This document shows, piece after piece, positions 43,099 to 51,702 of a DNA stretch of 64,000 nucleotides; the first letter of the stretch is position 1; every line of letters begins with the position of its first letter. Position numbers and translations under genes: made by a program. Below the pieces are notes generated by a model. It saw only the letters and a program-made list of their open reading frames with translations, was not told the origin of the DNA and did no database searches. Origin of the DNA: Bacillota bacterium (GTDB taxonomy: Bacteria; Bacillota_I; Bacilli_A; Erysipelotrichales; Erysipelotrichaceae); contig JAEWFZ010000010.1 in the NCBI GenBank assembly GCA_023388535.1, positions 1-64,000 on the forward strand, written 5' to 3'.

Positions 43099-43963
43099 AG
43101 AACTGGTAGGTTTAGCTACTAGCGAACTTAAACATCATGGCGTCTACGAGGGCTTAGCGATGCGTTTAATGATTGAACGAACGCTTGAACTTGGCCTTGA
43201 CTTTTATGCTATCAACGATCAAGAAGCTAATCCAGAATTCACAAAGGCTTACCTCAACGATATTCAACGGTTAGTAGAAGATGAGCCTTTGGCTCATGTA
43301 TTAGGTTATGAATGGTTTTTTGGTCGCTTATTTAAGATAACCCCGGATGTCTTAATTCCTCGTGAAGAAACTGAGGAATTGGTAGAAAATGTGCTGCTAG
43401 ATATCGATGAATATTTCGAAGATAAAAACCTGATCGTCGCCGATATCGGCACGGGTTCGGGAAACATTGGGCTGACCCTAAAAGCCGAAGAACCAAGTTT
43501 ACAGCTACACCTTACTGATATTTCGGAAAAAGCCTTAGCCATCGCTCAGGAAAATGCAAAAAAAATTGAAGCAAAGGTAAACTTCTATCGTGGCGATATG
43601 GCCCAACCGCTAATCGATCAGAAAATAAAATTAGACGTCCTTGTCTGTAATCCGCCCTATATCCAAGCTCATGAAGAAGTACAGACCTCAGTGTTAAAGT
43701 ATGAACCACATGTAGCTTTATTCGGTGGGGATGATGGACTTAAATATTACCGTCAAGTGCTCAAACAATCTCATGAGATTATGAAACCAAAGTTTATGAT
43801 GGCCTTTGAAATCGGTTTTGATCAGGGAAAAAATTTAACCGATTTGATTAAAGAACATTACCCAAAGGCAACGGTCATCGTTAGAAAAGACTTAAATAGA
43901 AAAGATCGAATGGTCTTTGTCTACAATAATTTGGTGGCGTTAAACGAAAATGCTACACTATAA
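43088..43963 (+). CDS. prmC: Release factor glutamine methyltransferase
   Basis: 291 residues. SAM motif ADIGTGSGNIGLTL, catalytic NPPY in LVCNPPYIQ, N-terminal substrate domain with PLAHVLGYEWFFG and VLIPREETEELVE. Modifies the GGQ Gln of RF1/RF2. Begins inside the end of prfA. Confidence 0.94.
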   Translation: MKYKELVGLATSELKHHGVYEGLAMRLMIERTLELGLDFYAINDQEANPEFTKAYLNDIQRLVEDEPLAHVLGYEWFFGRLFKITPDVLIPREETEELVENVLLDIDEYFEDKNLIVADIGTGSGNIGLTLKAEEPSLQLHLTDISEKALAIAQENAKKIEAKVNFYRGDMAQPLIDQKIKLDVLVCNPPYIQAHEEVQTSVLKYEPHVALFGGDDGLKYYRQVLKQSHEIMKPKFMMAFEIGFDQGKNLTDLIKEHYPKATVIVRKDLNRKDRMVFVYNNLVALNENATL

Positions 43964-43986
43964 ATAAATAACAAGGTAGGTATGAT

Positions 43987-45639
43987 ATGGATAACAAACA
44001 ATTAGCAGAACTCTTATTTCCAGAGGTAACCAAAACGATTGAGGATTTTGAATTAATCTATCCTCAACGAGATTTGCCAGAAGGGGCTAAAGTCACTCGT
44101 TTAGGACCAAGTCCGACCGGTTTTATCCATTTAGGGAATTTATATGGCGCTTTTGTTGACGAGCGTTTAGCCCATCAATCAGAGGGTACGATGATTCTAA
44201 GAATCGAAGATACCGATGCTAAACGGGCCGTTGAAGGTGCGGTTTATGTAATTATCAACGGTCTTGACTTTTTTGGTATTCATTTCGATGAAGGCGCTAC
44301 CTTAGAAGGTGAGAAAGGGGCCTATGGACCCTATCATCAACAACAGCGTGTTGAAATTTATCATGCGGCCGCAAAACGTTTGGTAGAACTGGGCAAAGCA
44401 TATCCTTCTTGGGCTAGCGAAGCCGAATTAGAAGATATTCGCCAACGACAAGAAGCTGCCAAGGTTATGCCTGGATACTATGGAAAATGGGCTACCGATC
44501 GTTATCTTGACGATGAAGTCATCTTGTCCAATATAGAAGCGAAAAAACCTTATGTGTTGCGCTTGAAATCCAGCGGACAATCGCGGGCAGGTGATAATTT
44601 TATCGATGGTATTCGCGGTGAGATTACGGTTCATCCCAACGATCAGGATACCGTCTTATTAAAAGCGGATGGTATTCCTACGTATCACTTTGCTCATGTG
44701 GTGGATGATCATTTTATGCGTATCACCCATATTGTTCGTGGTGAAGAGTGGTTATCGACGCTACCGATTCATTTGGAATTATTTGAAGCCTTATCCTGGC
44801 AACCACCAATTTTCTGTCATACCGCGCATTTAATGAAAATGGACGATGGCGTTCGTCGTAAATTATCGAAGCGCCTCGATCCCGAGCTTTCTTTGGAATA
44901 CTATATGGAAGTCGGTTATTTCCCAGAAGCGGTTCGTGAGTATCTGATGATTTTAATGAACTCCGATTACGAAGAGTGGCGTATTATAAATCCAGACGCC
45001 GATTTAAATGATTTTAAATTCACCTTAGATAAAATGAGTACTTCCGGTGCTTTATTTGATATGGAAAAACTAGATTATGTTTCGAAAGAAGTTCTATTAA
45101 AAATACCAGAAAAAGAAATCATGGATTTCTTAATCGACTGGTCAAAAACGTATAGACCAGAAATGAGCGAATCCTTAATCAGACATCGCCAGGATCTCGA
45201 AGGTTTATTTGCGATTGGTAGAAACGATCGCCAACCGCGTAAAGATTTAATGAACTGTACCCAAATTTTGGAATTCATCGCTTATTATTTTGACGAACAA
45301 TTCCAAGTAGTCGATGCGTTGCCGGATACGGTAAGCAAGGAAGAAGCCTTAGTGATTTTAAAGGAATATATGGAATCTTTAGATTTAGAGGTTGATGGTT
45401 CAACTTGGTTTAATAATGTTAGAAATATTGCTGAAAAGCATGGCTATGCGATTAAGATGAAAGATTATCGAAAGAATCCGGAATTGTTTAAAGGTTCTGT
45501 AGCTGATGTCGCTACCGTCATACGCTTAGCCGTCGCTGGAACCCGACAATCGAGTGATTTGTACAGCATCCAAAAAGTATTTGGTTTAGAAAAAACCAAA
45601 GCTAGATTGATAAATTATATCGAGGAGTTATCGAAATAA
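43987..45639 (+). CDS. gltX: Glutamyl-tRNA synthetase
   Basis: 550 residues, class I synthetase. HIGH-type motif in SPTGFIHLGNLYGAFVDE (about 42-59), ILRIEDTD, and KMSKS-type RRKLSKRLDPE near residue 290. Ribosome site AAGGTAGG. Its stop TAA shares two bases with the apparent ATA start of hflX. Confidence 0.92.
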   Translation: MDNKQLAELLFPEVTKTIEDFELIYPQRDLPEGAKVTRLGPSPTGFIHLGNLYGAFVDERLAHQSEGTMILRIEDTDAKRAVEGAVYVIINGLDFFGIHFDEGATLEGEKGAYGPYHQQQRVEIYHAAAKRLVELGKAYPSWASEAELEDIRQRQEAAKVMPGYYGKWATDRYLDDEVILSNIEAKKPYVLRLKSSGQSRAGDNFIDGIRGEITVHPNDQDTVLLKADGIPTYHFAHVVDDHFMRITHIVRGEEWLSTLPIHLELFEALSWQPPIFCHTAHLMKMDDGVRRKLSKRLDPELSLEYYMEVGYFPEAVREYLMILMNSDYEEWRIINPDADLNDFKFTLDKMSTSGALFDMEKLDYVSKEVLLKIPEKEIMDFLIDWSKTYRPEMSESLIRHRQDLEGLFAIGRNDRQPRKDLMNCTQILEFIAYYFDEQFQVVDALPDTVSKEEALVILKEYMESLDLEVDGSTWFNNVRNIAEKHGYAIKMKDYRKNPELFKGSVADVATVIRLAVAGTRQSSDLYSIQKVFGLEKTKARLINYIEELSK

Positions 45640-46739
45640 AAGAAAAAGTAATCATTGTTGGACTGAATAATTTCCGACAAAACTATGATTTTAATGAAAA
45701 AATGCTGGAGTTAAAAGGATTGGTAGAAGCAGCTGGTGGCCAAGTGGTCGCTACGATTGCTCAAATGAATGCGCAGCCCAATCCAACAACTCTAATTGGA
45801 AAAGGAAAAGTCGAAGAAGTCTATCAAGCTATTGCAGAAAACCAAGCCGATACGATAGTTTTTTTGCAGGAACTGAGCGGTTCTCAAATTCGAAATTTAG
45901 AAGACTATTTCGATCGCAAGGTTTTGGATCGAACCAATCTAATCTTGGATATTTTTGCGATGCGAGCACGTAGCCATGAAGGTAAACTTCAGGTTAAACT
46001 AGCTCAACTCAACTATCGTCTACCGCGGTTAGTAGGTTATAGGAAATACTTATCACGTCTAGGTGGTGGTATTGGAACCAGAGGTCCTGGAGAACAAAAG
46101 CTTGAGGTAGATCGTCGCCATATTCAACGAGAAATAAAAAATATTCGAAGTAAGCTTAAGAAGGTTAAGTTGCATCGCCAACAAACCCGTTCTCAACGAC
46201 TCAAGTCCAAACAGCCTTTGGTGAGTTTAGTTGGTTATACCAACGCCGGTAAATCCACTATTATGAATCAGTTATTGAAATTATCTAACCATCAAAACGG
46301 TAAAGATGTTTTAGTGAAAGATATGTTGTTTGCGTCCTTAGATCCATCGGTACGTAGTATTGTCATCGATGAAAATTTCGAATTTTTAGTCGTCGATACG
46401 GTGGGGTTTGTCTCAGACTTGCCTACTTTATTGGTGGAGTCGTTCAATTCGACTTTAGAGGAAATTGAATATTCCGACTTGATTGCGATCGTACTCGACG
46501 CTTCTTCGCCACAGCTTTCCCATCAATTGGAAACAACCAATGCCGTTTTAGAACAATTAAAAGTAAGTGAAACGCCAACCTTACTTATTTATAATAAATC
46601 CGATTTAGTAGATCCTTTACTTAACTTGGAAAACGGTAGATCGGCGATTCATATTTCCGCTTTTAAGGATGAAGATATCAAAGAATTAATCGAACGCTTT
46701 AGAACGCTATTAGATGATGAAAACGATAATATCGTTTAA
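45636..46739 (+). CDS. hflX: Ribosome-associated GTPase HflX, apparent AUA start
   Basis: The clear family N-terminus (KEKVIIVGLN) begins right after an ATA codon at 45636, with GAGGAG (45622-45627) 8 bp before it. No ATG, GTG or TTG is available in frame until the ATG at 45702, which lacks a ribosome site and would remove conserved residues. An ATG here would give the common ATGA overlap with gltX; the actual sequence is ATAA. From 45636 the protein is 367 residues. HflX domain: NPTTLIGKGKVEEV, GGGIGTRGPGEQKLEVDRR. G domain: GYTNAGKST, DTVGFVSDLP, NKSD. Binds ribosomes, splits stalled 70S. Confidence 0.88.
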   Translation: MKEKVIIVGLNNFRQNYDFNEKMLELKGLVEAAGGQVVATIAQMNAQPNPTTLIGKGKVEEVYQAIAENQADTIVFLQELSGSQIRNLEDYFDRKVLDRTNLILDIFAMRARSHEGKLQVKLAQLNYRLPRLVGYRKYLSRLGGGIGTRGPGEQKLEVDRRHIQREIKNIRSKLKKVKLHRQQTRSQRLKSKQPLVSLVGYTNAGKSTIMNQLLKLSNHQNGKDVLVKDMLFASLDPSVRSIVIDENFEFLVVDTVGFVSDLPTLLVESFNSTLEEIEYSDLIAIVLDASSPQLSHQLETTNAVLEQLKVSETPTLLIYNKSDLVDPLLNLENGRSAIHISAFKDEDIKELIERFRTLLDDENDNIV

Positions 46740-46845
46740 TTGATCCGAAAATAATTAATCTTTAGAGATATAATTTAATGTATAAATCATCTTCATAATT
46801 GACGAAAGTAGTTATAAGGCTAACGCTAGAATCCAATAAATAAGC

Positions 46846-46863
46846 ATGTTATACTATAATAGT
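46846..46863 (+). promoter_or_regulatory. Extended -10 immediately before the GTG start
   Basis: TGTTATACT (hexamer TATACT 46850-46855) is an extended -10; TATAAT overlaps it at 46855-46860. Transcription would begin at or next to the GTG at 46862, leaving no room for a ribosome site. Confidence 0.45.
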
Positions 46864-47539
46864 GAAAGAACTATCGAAAAACGTTTTAATTAGATTAGAA
46901 AAAATCACTAAAAAACGAAAACAACAAATCGTTTTGGATGAAGTTTCTTTGAGCATTCATCAAGGCGAATGTTATGGAATCTTTGGTGAAAACGGGAGTG
47001 GTAAAACCACGCTGTTACAGATTATTACTAAAATACTCAAACCAAGCAGCGGTAGTATCCAATACCCATCCCCGATAGAGATTGGTTTTGTCCCTCAAGA
47101 AGATGGATTCTTTGAAGAAGTGACGGCATTGGATAATCTAAAACTATGGACTAAAGATAGCCAGCGGCTACAATCTTCACCCTACATTCAGCGATTAGGT
47201 CTTTCCGATTTTTTGCACAAACCGGTGAACCAGTTATCCGGCGGTATGAAACGTCGTTTAAGTCTGGTATGCGGGTTAATCAATGATCCATCCGTCATTG
47301 TCCTGGATGAACCTTTTAGTTCCTTGGATATTATTTATCAACAAGAACTTATTGAGTTTATCGAAGAGCTTTTAGAGAATGATAAAACTATCATTCTCAG
47401 TGCCCACGATCAAGTTGGCTTTGATTTAGCCAGTCAAAGATATTGGTTACATCATGGAAAATTAGAACCGCTTGATTCAGGTTTAAAATACCAACAACTT
47501 TATCGGTGGATAAAACAAGGAGAGAATCATGGAAGATAA
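46862..47539 (+). CDS. ABC exporter ATPase
   Basis: 225-residue ATPase. Walker A GENGSGKTT (about 38-46), signature QLSGGMKRRLSLVCGL, Walker B VIVLDEPFSSLD and switch His in SAHDQ. Start GTG without a visible ribosome site; ATPase homology starts around residue 9 so the true start could not be far. Overlaps the next gene by 11 bp. Works with the two permeases at 49016-51182. Confidence 0.85.
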   Translation: MKELSKNVLIRLEKITKKRKQQIVLDEVSLSIHQGECYGIFGENGSGKTTLLQIITKILKPSSGSIQYPSPIEIGFVPQEDGFFEEVTALDNLKLWTKDSQRLQSSPYIQRLGLSDFLHKPVNQLSGGMKRRLSLVCGLINDPSVIVLDEPFSSLDIIYQQELIEFIEELLENDKTIILSAHDQVGFDLASQRYWLHHGKLEPLDSGLKYQQLYRWIKQGENHGR

Positions 47540-49013
47540 CAAAAACTTAATGGTAGAAAAAACTAAGAATACCAAACTATTCGCGATTATAGGTCTAATT
47601 GCGGTTGCCTTAGTAGCAGGTTTTTTCATTTTCAAAAATCTAAATAAAGGTGGTCCGCTAAATAAAAACGAACAGATTATTTCAGCGATCGTCGACCTCG
47701 GCAACCAATATGAAGAAAGTGTTGATGATTTTTACCAACCACTTGGATTAAAGCAAATTAGTGAAAAAGTAAAGAATGGTCAACTAGGCTTACTGGCTTC
47801 TGCGGTCATTAACAAAGAAGCGTTGAATGCACCAGAGGATTTAACGATCAATTGGAGTTTAGCAGCGGATGTTTCTAAAAAGCATGGCTACATGAGCCTT
47901 GAAGCTAAATTTAAAGATCAGTCGTTTCTAAGTGGAAGTATCATCCTCAATCATGATCAATTGATTGCGGATGTACCAGCCCTATTTGATAAAGCCTTAT
48001 CGATTAATTTAAAAACCATTGGCATGGATATTCATAACAGTAGTTTTGTTAATCTTTCTGAAGACATTGAAGTTGAATCTCTCAAAGATCTGAGTATTGA
48101 TTTATGGAAATCTCCGGTTACTTTCAACCAGTACAAGGAAGAAATACTCAAACTAACTGAAACTGAAACAAAAGCCTTTAAAGATAAACTTAATTTCGTC
48201 GAACTCGAAAAACACAAAGTAAACGTCGCTGAAAAGGAAGTTGCTTTGGATACCTATGAAAGCGTAATTCCTAAAGATGAATTGATTGCTTTGATAGATG
48301 CCTATCAAAAGGCGATGCTCGAAGTGAATAATGGCAAGATTACCGGCATCGATTTAGAAAAACAGATACCCAACGAAGAAATCAAGGATTGGAAGGAATC
48401 CTTTGAAAAAGAATGGGATCGCTTTGAAGAGCCTATTAAACTAATTGTTGGTATGGATGGCAACAAAGTAAGATATCTTGAATTTAAAAATAAAGTAGAT
48501 GGAAACCCGGTAGCACTCTCCGTTGAATTGCTCGGCGAAAAAATTCCTTTCAAAGATTTGTTTGTTAAACATGGTTTGGTTGGAGAAAAAGATCACGGTC
48601 AATACAAACTCACTACGGTTAAAAATGGTGATGTTAATACAATGATTATAAGTGGAATGCTAGTAGAAGATACTCAATTACATGAGTTTGGTAAAATTGA
48701 ATTTAATACCTCAACCCATGACTTAACCCTTGAAGGTCAAGGCGTCAAACTAATAGCAACCATTGATAACATCGTCAAAGGTGAATCTTTTGAGTTTAAT
48801 CTAAAAGACATGATCGTCGACAACCAATCCGTTATGAATGATTTGAAGTCTTTACAATTAAAAATTGACAAACCTAGTCTGCACGAACTACCAACAGAAA
48901 CGTTGGAAGTGTTAAAAATGAGTCAAGAAGAAGCTCAGTACTTCATGATGAGTGTTGTCATGAGATTAATCAGCCTTGGTGGCCAAATAGGAATCGATAT
49001 TCCAATTAATTAA
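47529..49013 (+). CDS. Membrane-anchored hypothetical protein in an ABC operon
   Basis: 494 residues. One N-terminal membrane helix (about 17-35, LFAIIGLIAVALVAGFFIF) with a positive cytoplasmic flank, then about 455 external residues rich in Lys/Glu with beta-type repeats. No Cys, no recognised enzymatic motif. It lies between the ATPase and the permeases and is coupled by overlap, so it is probably an accessory subunit. I do not recognise a family. Confidence 0.75.
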   Translation: MEDNKNLMVEKTKNTKLFAIIGLIAVALVAGFFIFKNLNKGGPLNKNEQIISAIVDLGNQYEESVDDFYQPLGLKQISEKVKNGQLGLLASAVINKEALNAPEDLTINWSLAADVSKKHGYMSLEAKFKDQSFLSGSIILNHDQLIADVPALFDKALSINLKTIGMDIHNSSFVNLSEDIEVESLKDLSIDLWKSPVTFNQYKEEILKLTETETKAFKDKLNFVELEKHKVNVAEKEVALDTYESVIPKDELIALIDAYQKAMLEVNNGKITGIDLEKQIPNEEIKDWKESFEKEWDRFEEPIKLIVGMDGNKVRYLEFKNKVDGNPVALSVELLGEKIPFKDLFVKHGLVGEKDHGQYKLTTVKNGDVNTMIISGMLVEDTQLHEFGKIEFNTSTHDLTLEGQGVKLIATIDNIVKGESFEFNLKDMIVDNQSVMNDLKSLQLKIDKPSLHELPTETLEVLKMSQEEAQYFMMSVVMRLISLGGQIGIDIPIN

Positions 49014-49015
49014 GG

Positions 49016-50116
49016 ATGCCATCTAAACTCTTCATACTACAGTTGAAACGTTATACGAAAACGCTAAGGACCCAAATTATGATAATTGCTTTGATTTTAG
49101 GGTTTGTTTTCGTAGCGAAATTAGGTATGGAAAATCTATTAAAGCCACAGTCCAATAAAGTGAATGTGGCTTTTGTAATGGATCCGATGATGGAACAAAG
49201 ACCATTATTTACTTCCATGATAAGTTCTACACCCTCCTTACAGGATGTGGTTAATTTATCGATCGAAACAGATTTTAATAAGACGAAACAAAAGTTAGAT
49301 CAAAACAAACTCGATGTAATCATTGATTTACCGAAAGATGTGATTACCGATATCATCGTTGGACAAAATACGCCGGTTAAAGTATATTACCCAAGCAATC
49401 TCGGTTTAGAAGAATTGTTGTTGAAAGATTTATCCTATTCGGTCTCGAGGATGCTCCAATCGAGCCAATCAGCAATCTATACCTTAGCTATCCTGAGTGA
49501 ACGCTATGGTCTTGATGACGAAAACGCGTATTTGAATGATCAGTTTTTAAAGCTTGTTTTTTCTAGACAATCCATCTTTACTGACCAGCCAGAAAAAACT
49601 CAAACCTTGTCCTTACAAAATCATTTATCTTTAGTGGCCTATATTAATTTTATGTTACTATTGCCGGTGGTTTTTTATCGTTTAATTCATCAAGAAACTA
49701 AATTCTTGATGAAACATTTACAAGTTCACGGCTATTCCTATTTACTACAAATGGTAAGTTCGATTGTAGTTTTTACGCTCTGTCTGCTGGTCATTGGCGG
49801 TGCTTTAATGACCGTACTGGGTATCTTCGATATTTCTTTCTGGTTTATTTCTAGTTTATTAATTGCCATGATTAGTTATGGATTTTTTAAATTATTTGAT
49901 TTTAGTTTCGCACCTTTGTTATATTTAATCCTAGTTATCTTCATCAGTCTGTTCTCGGGAACAATTATTTTTAATTACTGGTTGCCAGCCTGGATTCAAG
50001 AGATGAATTATTGGTTGTTCCCGCGCGCCTTCTATACTAAAGATTTCACGGTGATGCTGCTTTGGTTGCTGTTCTTTTTAACGATTACATATTATCGGGT
50101 GATTTATGATGATTAA
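49016..50116 (+). CDS. ABC-2-type permease 1
   Basis: 366 residues. N-terminal helix (about 19-36), an external loop to about 200, then five to six helices. Layout matches ABC-2 exporter permeases. Starts 2 bp after the hypothetical gene and overlaps permease 2 by 11 bp. Confidence 0.78.
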   Translation: MPSKLFILQLKRYTKTLRTQIMIIALILGFVFVAKLGMENLLKPQSNKVNVAFVMDPMMEQRPLFTSMISSTPSLQDVVNLSIETDFNKTKQKLDQNKLDVIIDLPKDVITDIIVGQNTPVKVYYPSNLGLEELLLKDLSYSVSRMLQSSQSAIYTLAILSERYGLDDENAYLNDQFLKLVFSRQSIFTDQPEKTQTLSLQNHLSLVAYINFMLLLPVVFYRLIHQETKFLMKHLQVHGYSYLLQMVSSIVVFTLCLLVIGGALMTVLGIFDISFWFISSLLIAMISYGFFKLFDFSFAPLLYLILVIFISLFSGTIIFNYWLPAWIQEMNYWLFPRAFYTKDFTVMLLWLLFFLTITYYRVIYDD

Positions 50117-51182
50117 ATCTTGGGTGAAAGTTAGTTTAATGCGCTGGTTAAAGCGACCATTATTTATACTGTTGAGTCTTGGTTTACCGTTGGTTTTATT
50201 GTTGCTTTCCAACCACAATCAAGAGATTAGCTTACCGATAGGTATCTATGTATCTTCAGCGGATAGCTATAGTCAACAAATCATAGAAACCCTTAAGGTT
50301 AACGATACCGTCTTTGTAACAGAAAGCTATGACAGCGTTGATCAACTGAAAAAGGCGTTTTATGAAGAAAAAATTGTCTGTGCCTTTGAGATAAATAGAG
50401 ATTGGATCGCTGATTTAAATCGTGATATTCGCGATGACTTATTTGTGACTTATCACAAAGAAGATAATTTTATTGCACCGATCTGTAAAGAGAAATTCGC
50501 TTCCGTAGTTATGGAAGTGTATGCTCACAATTTAGTCGAAGAGGTATTAGCCAAACAAGAAGTTTCAGCAACTATTCTCGCCGAAGCTAAACAATTATTT
50601 CCAAGTTTCACCCAAGAGAATCTTACTTTTTCCTTTGATTTTGTAACTTACGAGAAATCCGATTCACAACTCTTTCCGATGCGTCAAATACTGATGTTTT
50701 GGTTATTTTTAGTGGCGGTATTAGCTGTTTTTGACTACCAAAAAGCCCAACAACAAAATATTTTTTCGAAAGCTTCAATTAAGTATTATCAACGCTGGCT
50801 ATTGGTATTTATGCCGATTGTTTTAGTTGGTCTCATACATTTTATATTTCTTTATTTGCATTCGAAAAATCTCAAGTTGGAGCTACAGTTTTTTAGTTTG
50901 TCGGTTCTCTGGTCCTTTGTTTTGGGATTAGTTTTAAATAACATTTTAAAAAAGCCAGATTGGTTGATGAGTGGTCTGACCATCTTAACTTTAGTTAATC
51001 TGGTGGTTTTGCCAATTTGGATGAATCTACGAACCATATTCTCCTGGTTTAACTGGGTTCAACGCTTCTATCCTTGGTACTGGATTTACGGATTTTTTGG
51101 TAATGAAACTGGATATTTGGCGATGATACTTGTAATGTCTGTGGTTGTTTTAGTTTATGATCGATTGCTGGTCAAAGCCTAA
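50106..51182 (+). CDS. ABC-2-type permease 2
   Basis: 358 residues with the same plan: one helix near the N-terminus (RPLFILLSLGLPLVLLLLS), an external domain to about 190 and five to six helices at the C-terminus. Likely heterodimer partner of the upstream permease. Export substrate unknown. Confidence 0.78.
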   Translation: MMIKSWVKVSLMRWLKRPLFILLSLGLPLVLLLLSNHNQEISLPIGIYVSSADSYSQQIIETLKVNDTVFVTESYDSVDQLKKAFYEEKIVCAFEINRDWIADLNRDIRDDLFVTYHKEDNFIAPICKEKFASVVMEVYAHNLVEEVLAKQEVSATILAEAKQLFPSFTQENLTFSFDFVTYEKSDSQLFPMRQILMFWLFLVAVLAVFDYQKAQQQNIFSKASIKYYQRWLLVFMPIVLVGLIHFIFLYLHSKNLKLELQFFSLSVLWSFVLGLVLNNILKKPDWLMSGLTILTLVNLVVLPIWMNLRTIFSWFNWVQRFYPWYWIYGFFGNETGYLAMILVMSVVVLVYDRLLVKA

Positions 51183-51192
51183 GGAAAAAATT

Positions 51193-51702
51193 ATGGAAGA
51201 ATTAAGAACAGAACGTTTAAAACTCACTCCCATCACCATGGAGGATGCTAAAGAAGTTTATGAGCATTTTAATCAAGCCGTAATTAAGTATTTACTGGCC
51301 CAGGTTAATAGAAATCTTCAAGTAACTAAAGAAGTTATTGCCAAGATGATGGAGTACAATCAATTACAAGAAGAAGAAATTTATGTCATTCGTCTTCAAG
51401 AGTCATTTGAGTTTTTAGGCCTGGTGGCGTTACATGATATCAGAGGCGAGAAACCGAAACTTGGCATCTGGTTAAGTACTAAGTTTCATGGTCAAAAGTA
51501 TGGGAAAGAGGCGATAGGTCGCTTGATTGAACGAGCTAGAGTTTTAGGATTAAAATCTTTGTTCTATCCGGTTGATTATCGAAATATTGCTAGTGTAAAA
51601 ATAGCCCAATACTATCAAGGTATCAAGGTAAAATCCAAAGAAAAAGTCATCACTAACGATGACCGCACCTTATATATTGATACCTATGAAATCAAGCTTT
51701 AG
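51193..51702 (+). CDS. GNAT-family N-acetyltransferase
   Basis: 169 residues from the ATG at 51193, preceded by AAGGAAAA. Pattern LRTERLKLTPITMEDA at the start and LGIWLSTKFHGQKYGKEAIG at the acetyl-CoA site, as in RimJ/RimL-like enzymes. The ATG at 51157 lies within the permease gene. Substrate unknown. Its stop overlaps the end of the convergent permease gene by 4 bp. Confidence 0.85.
   Translation: MEELRTERLKLTPITMEDAKEVYEHFNQAVIKYLLAQVNRNLQVTKEVIAKMMEYNQLQEEEIYVIRLQESFEFLGLVALHDIRGEKPKLGIWLSTKFHGQKYGKEAIGRLIERARVLGLKSLFYPVDYRNIASVKIAQYYQGIKVKSKEKVITNDDRTLYIDTYEIKL

Noticed and set aside
45702..46739. ATG at 45702 as hflX start
   Set aside because: No ribosome site, and it would drop the conserved N-terminal strand encoded upstream.
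46799..46827. TTGACG as a -35 box upstream of the ABC ATPase
   Set aside because: No acceptable -10 at 15-19 bp.
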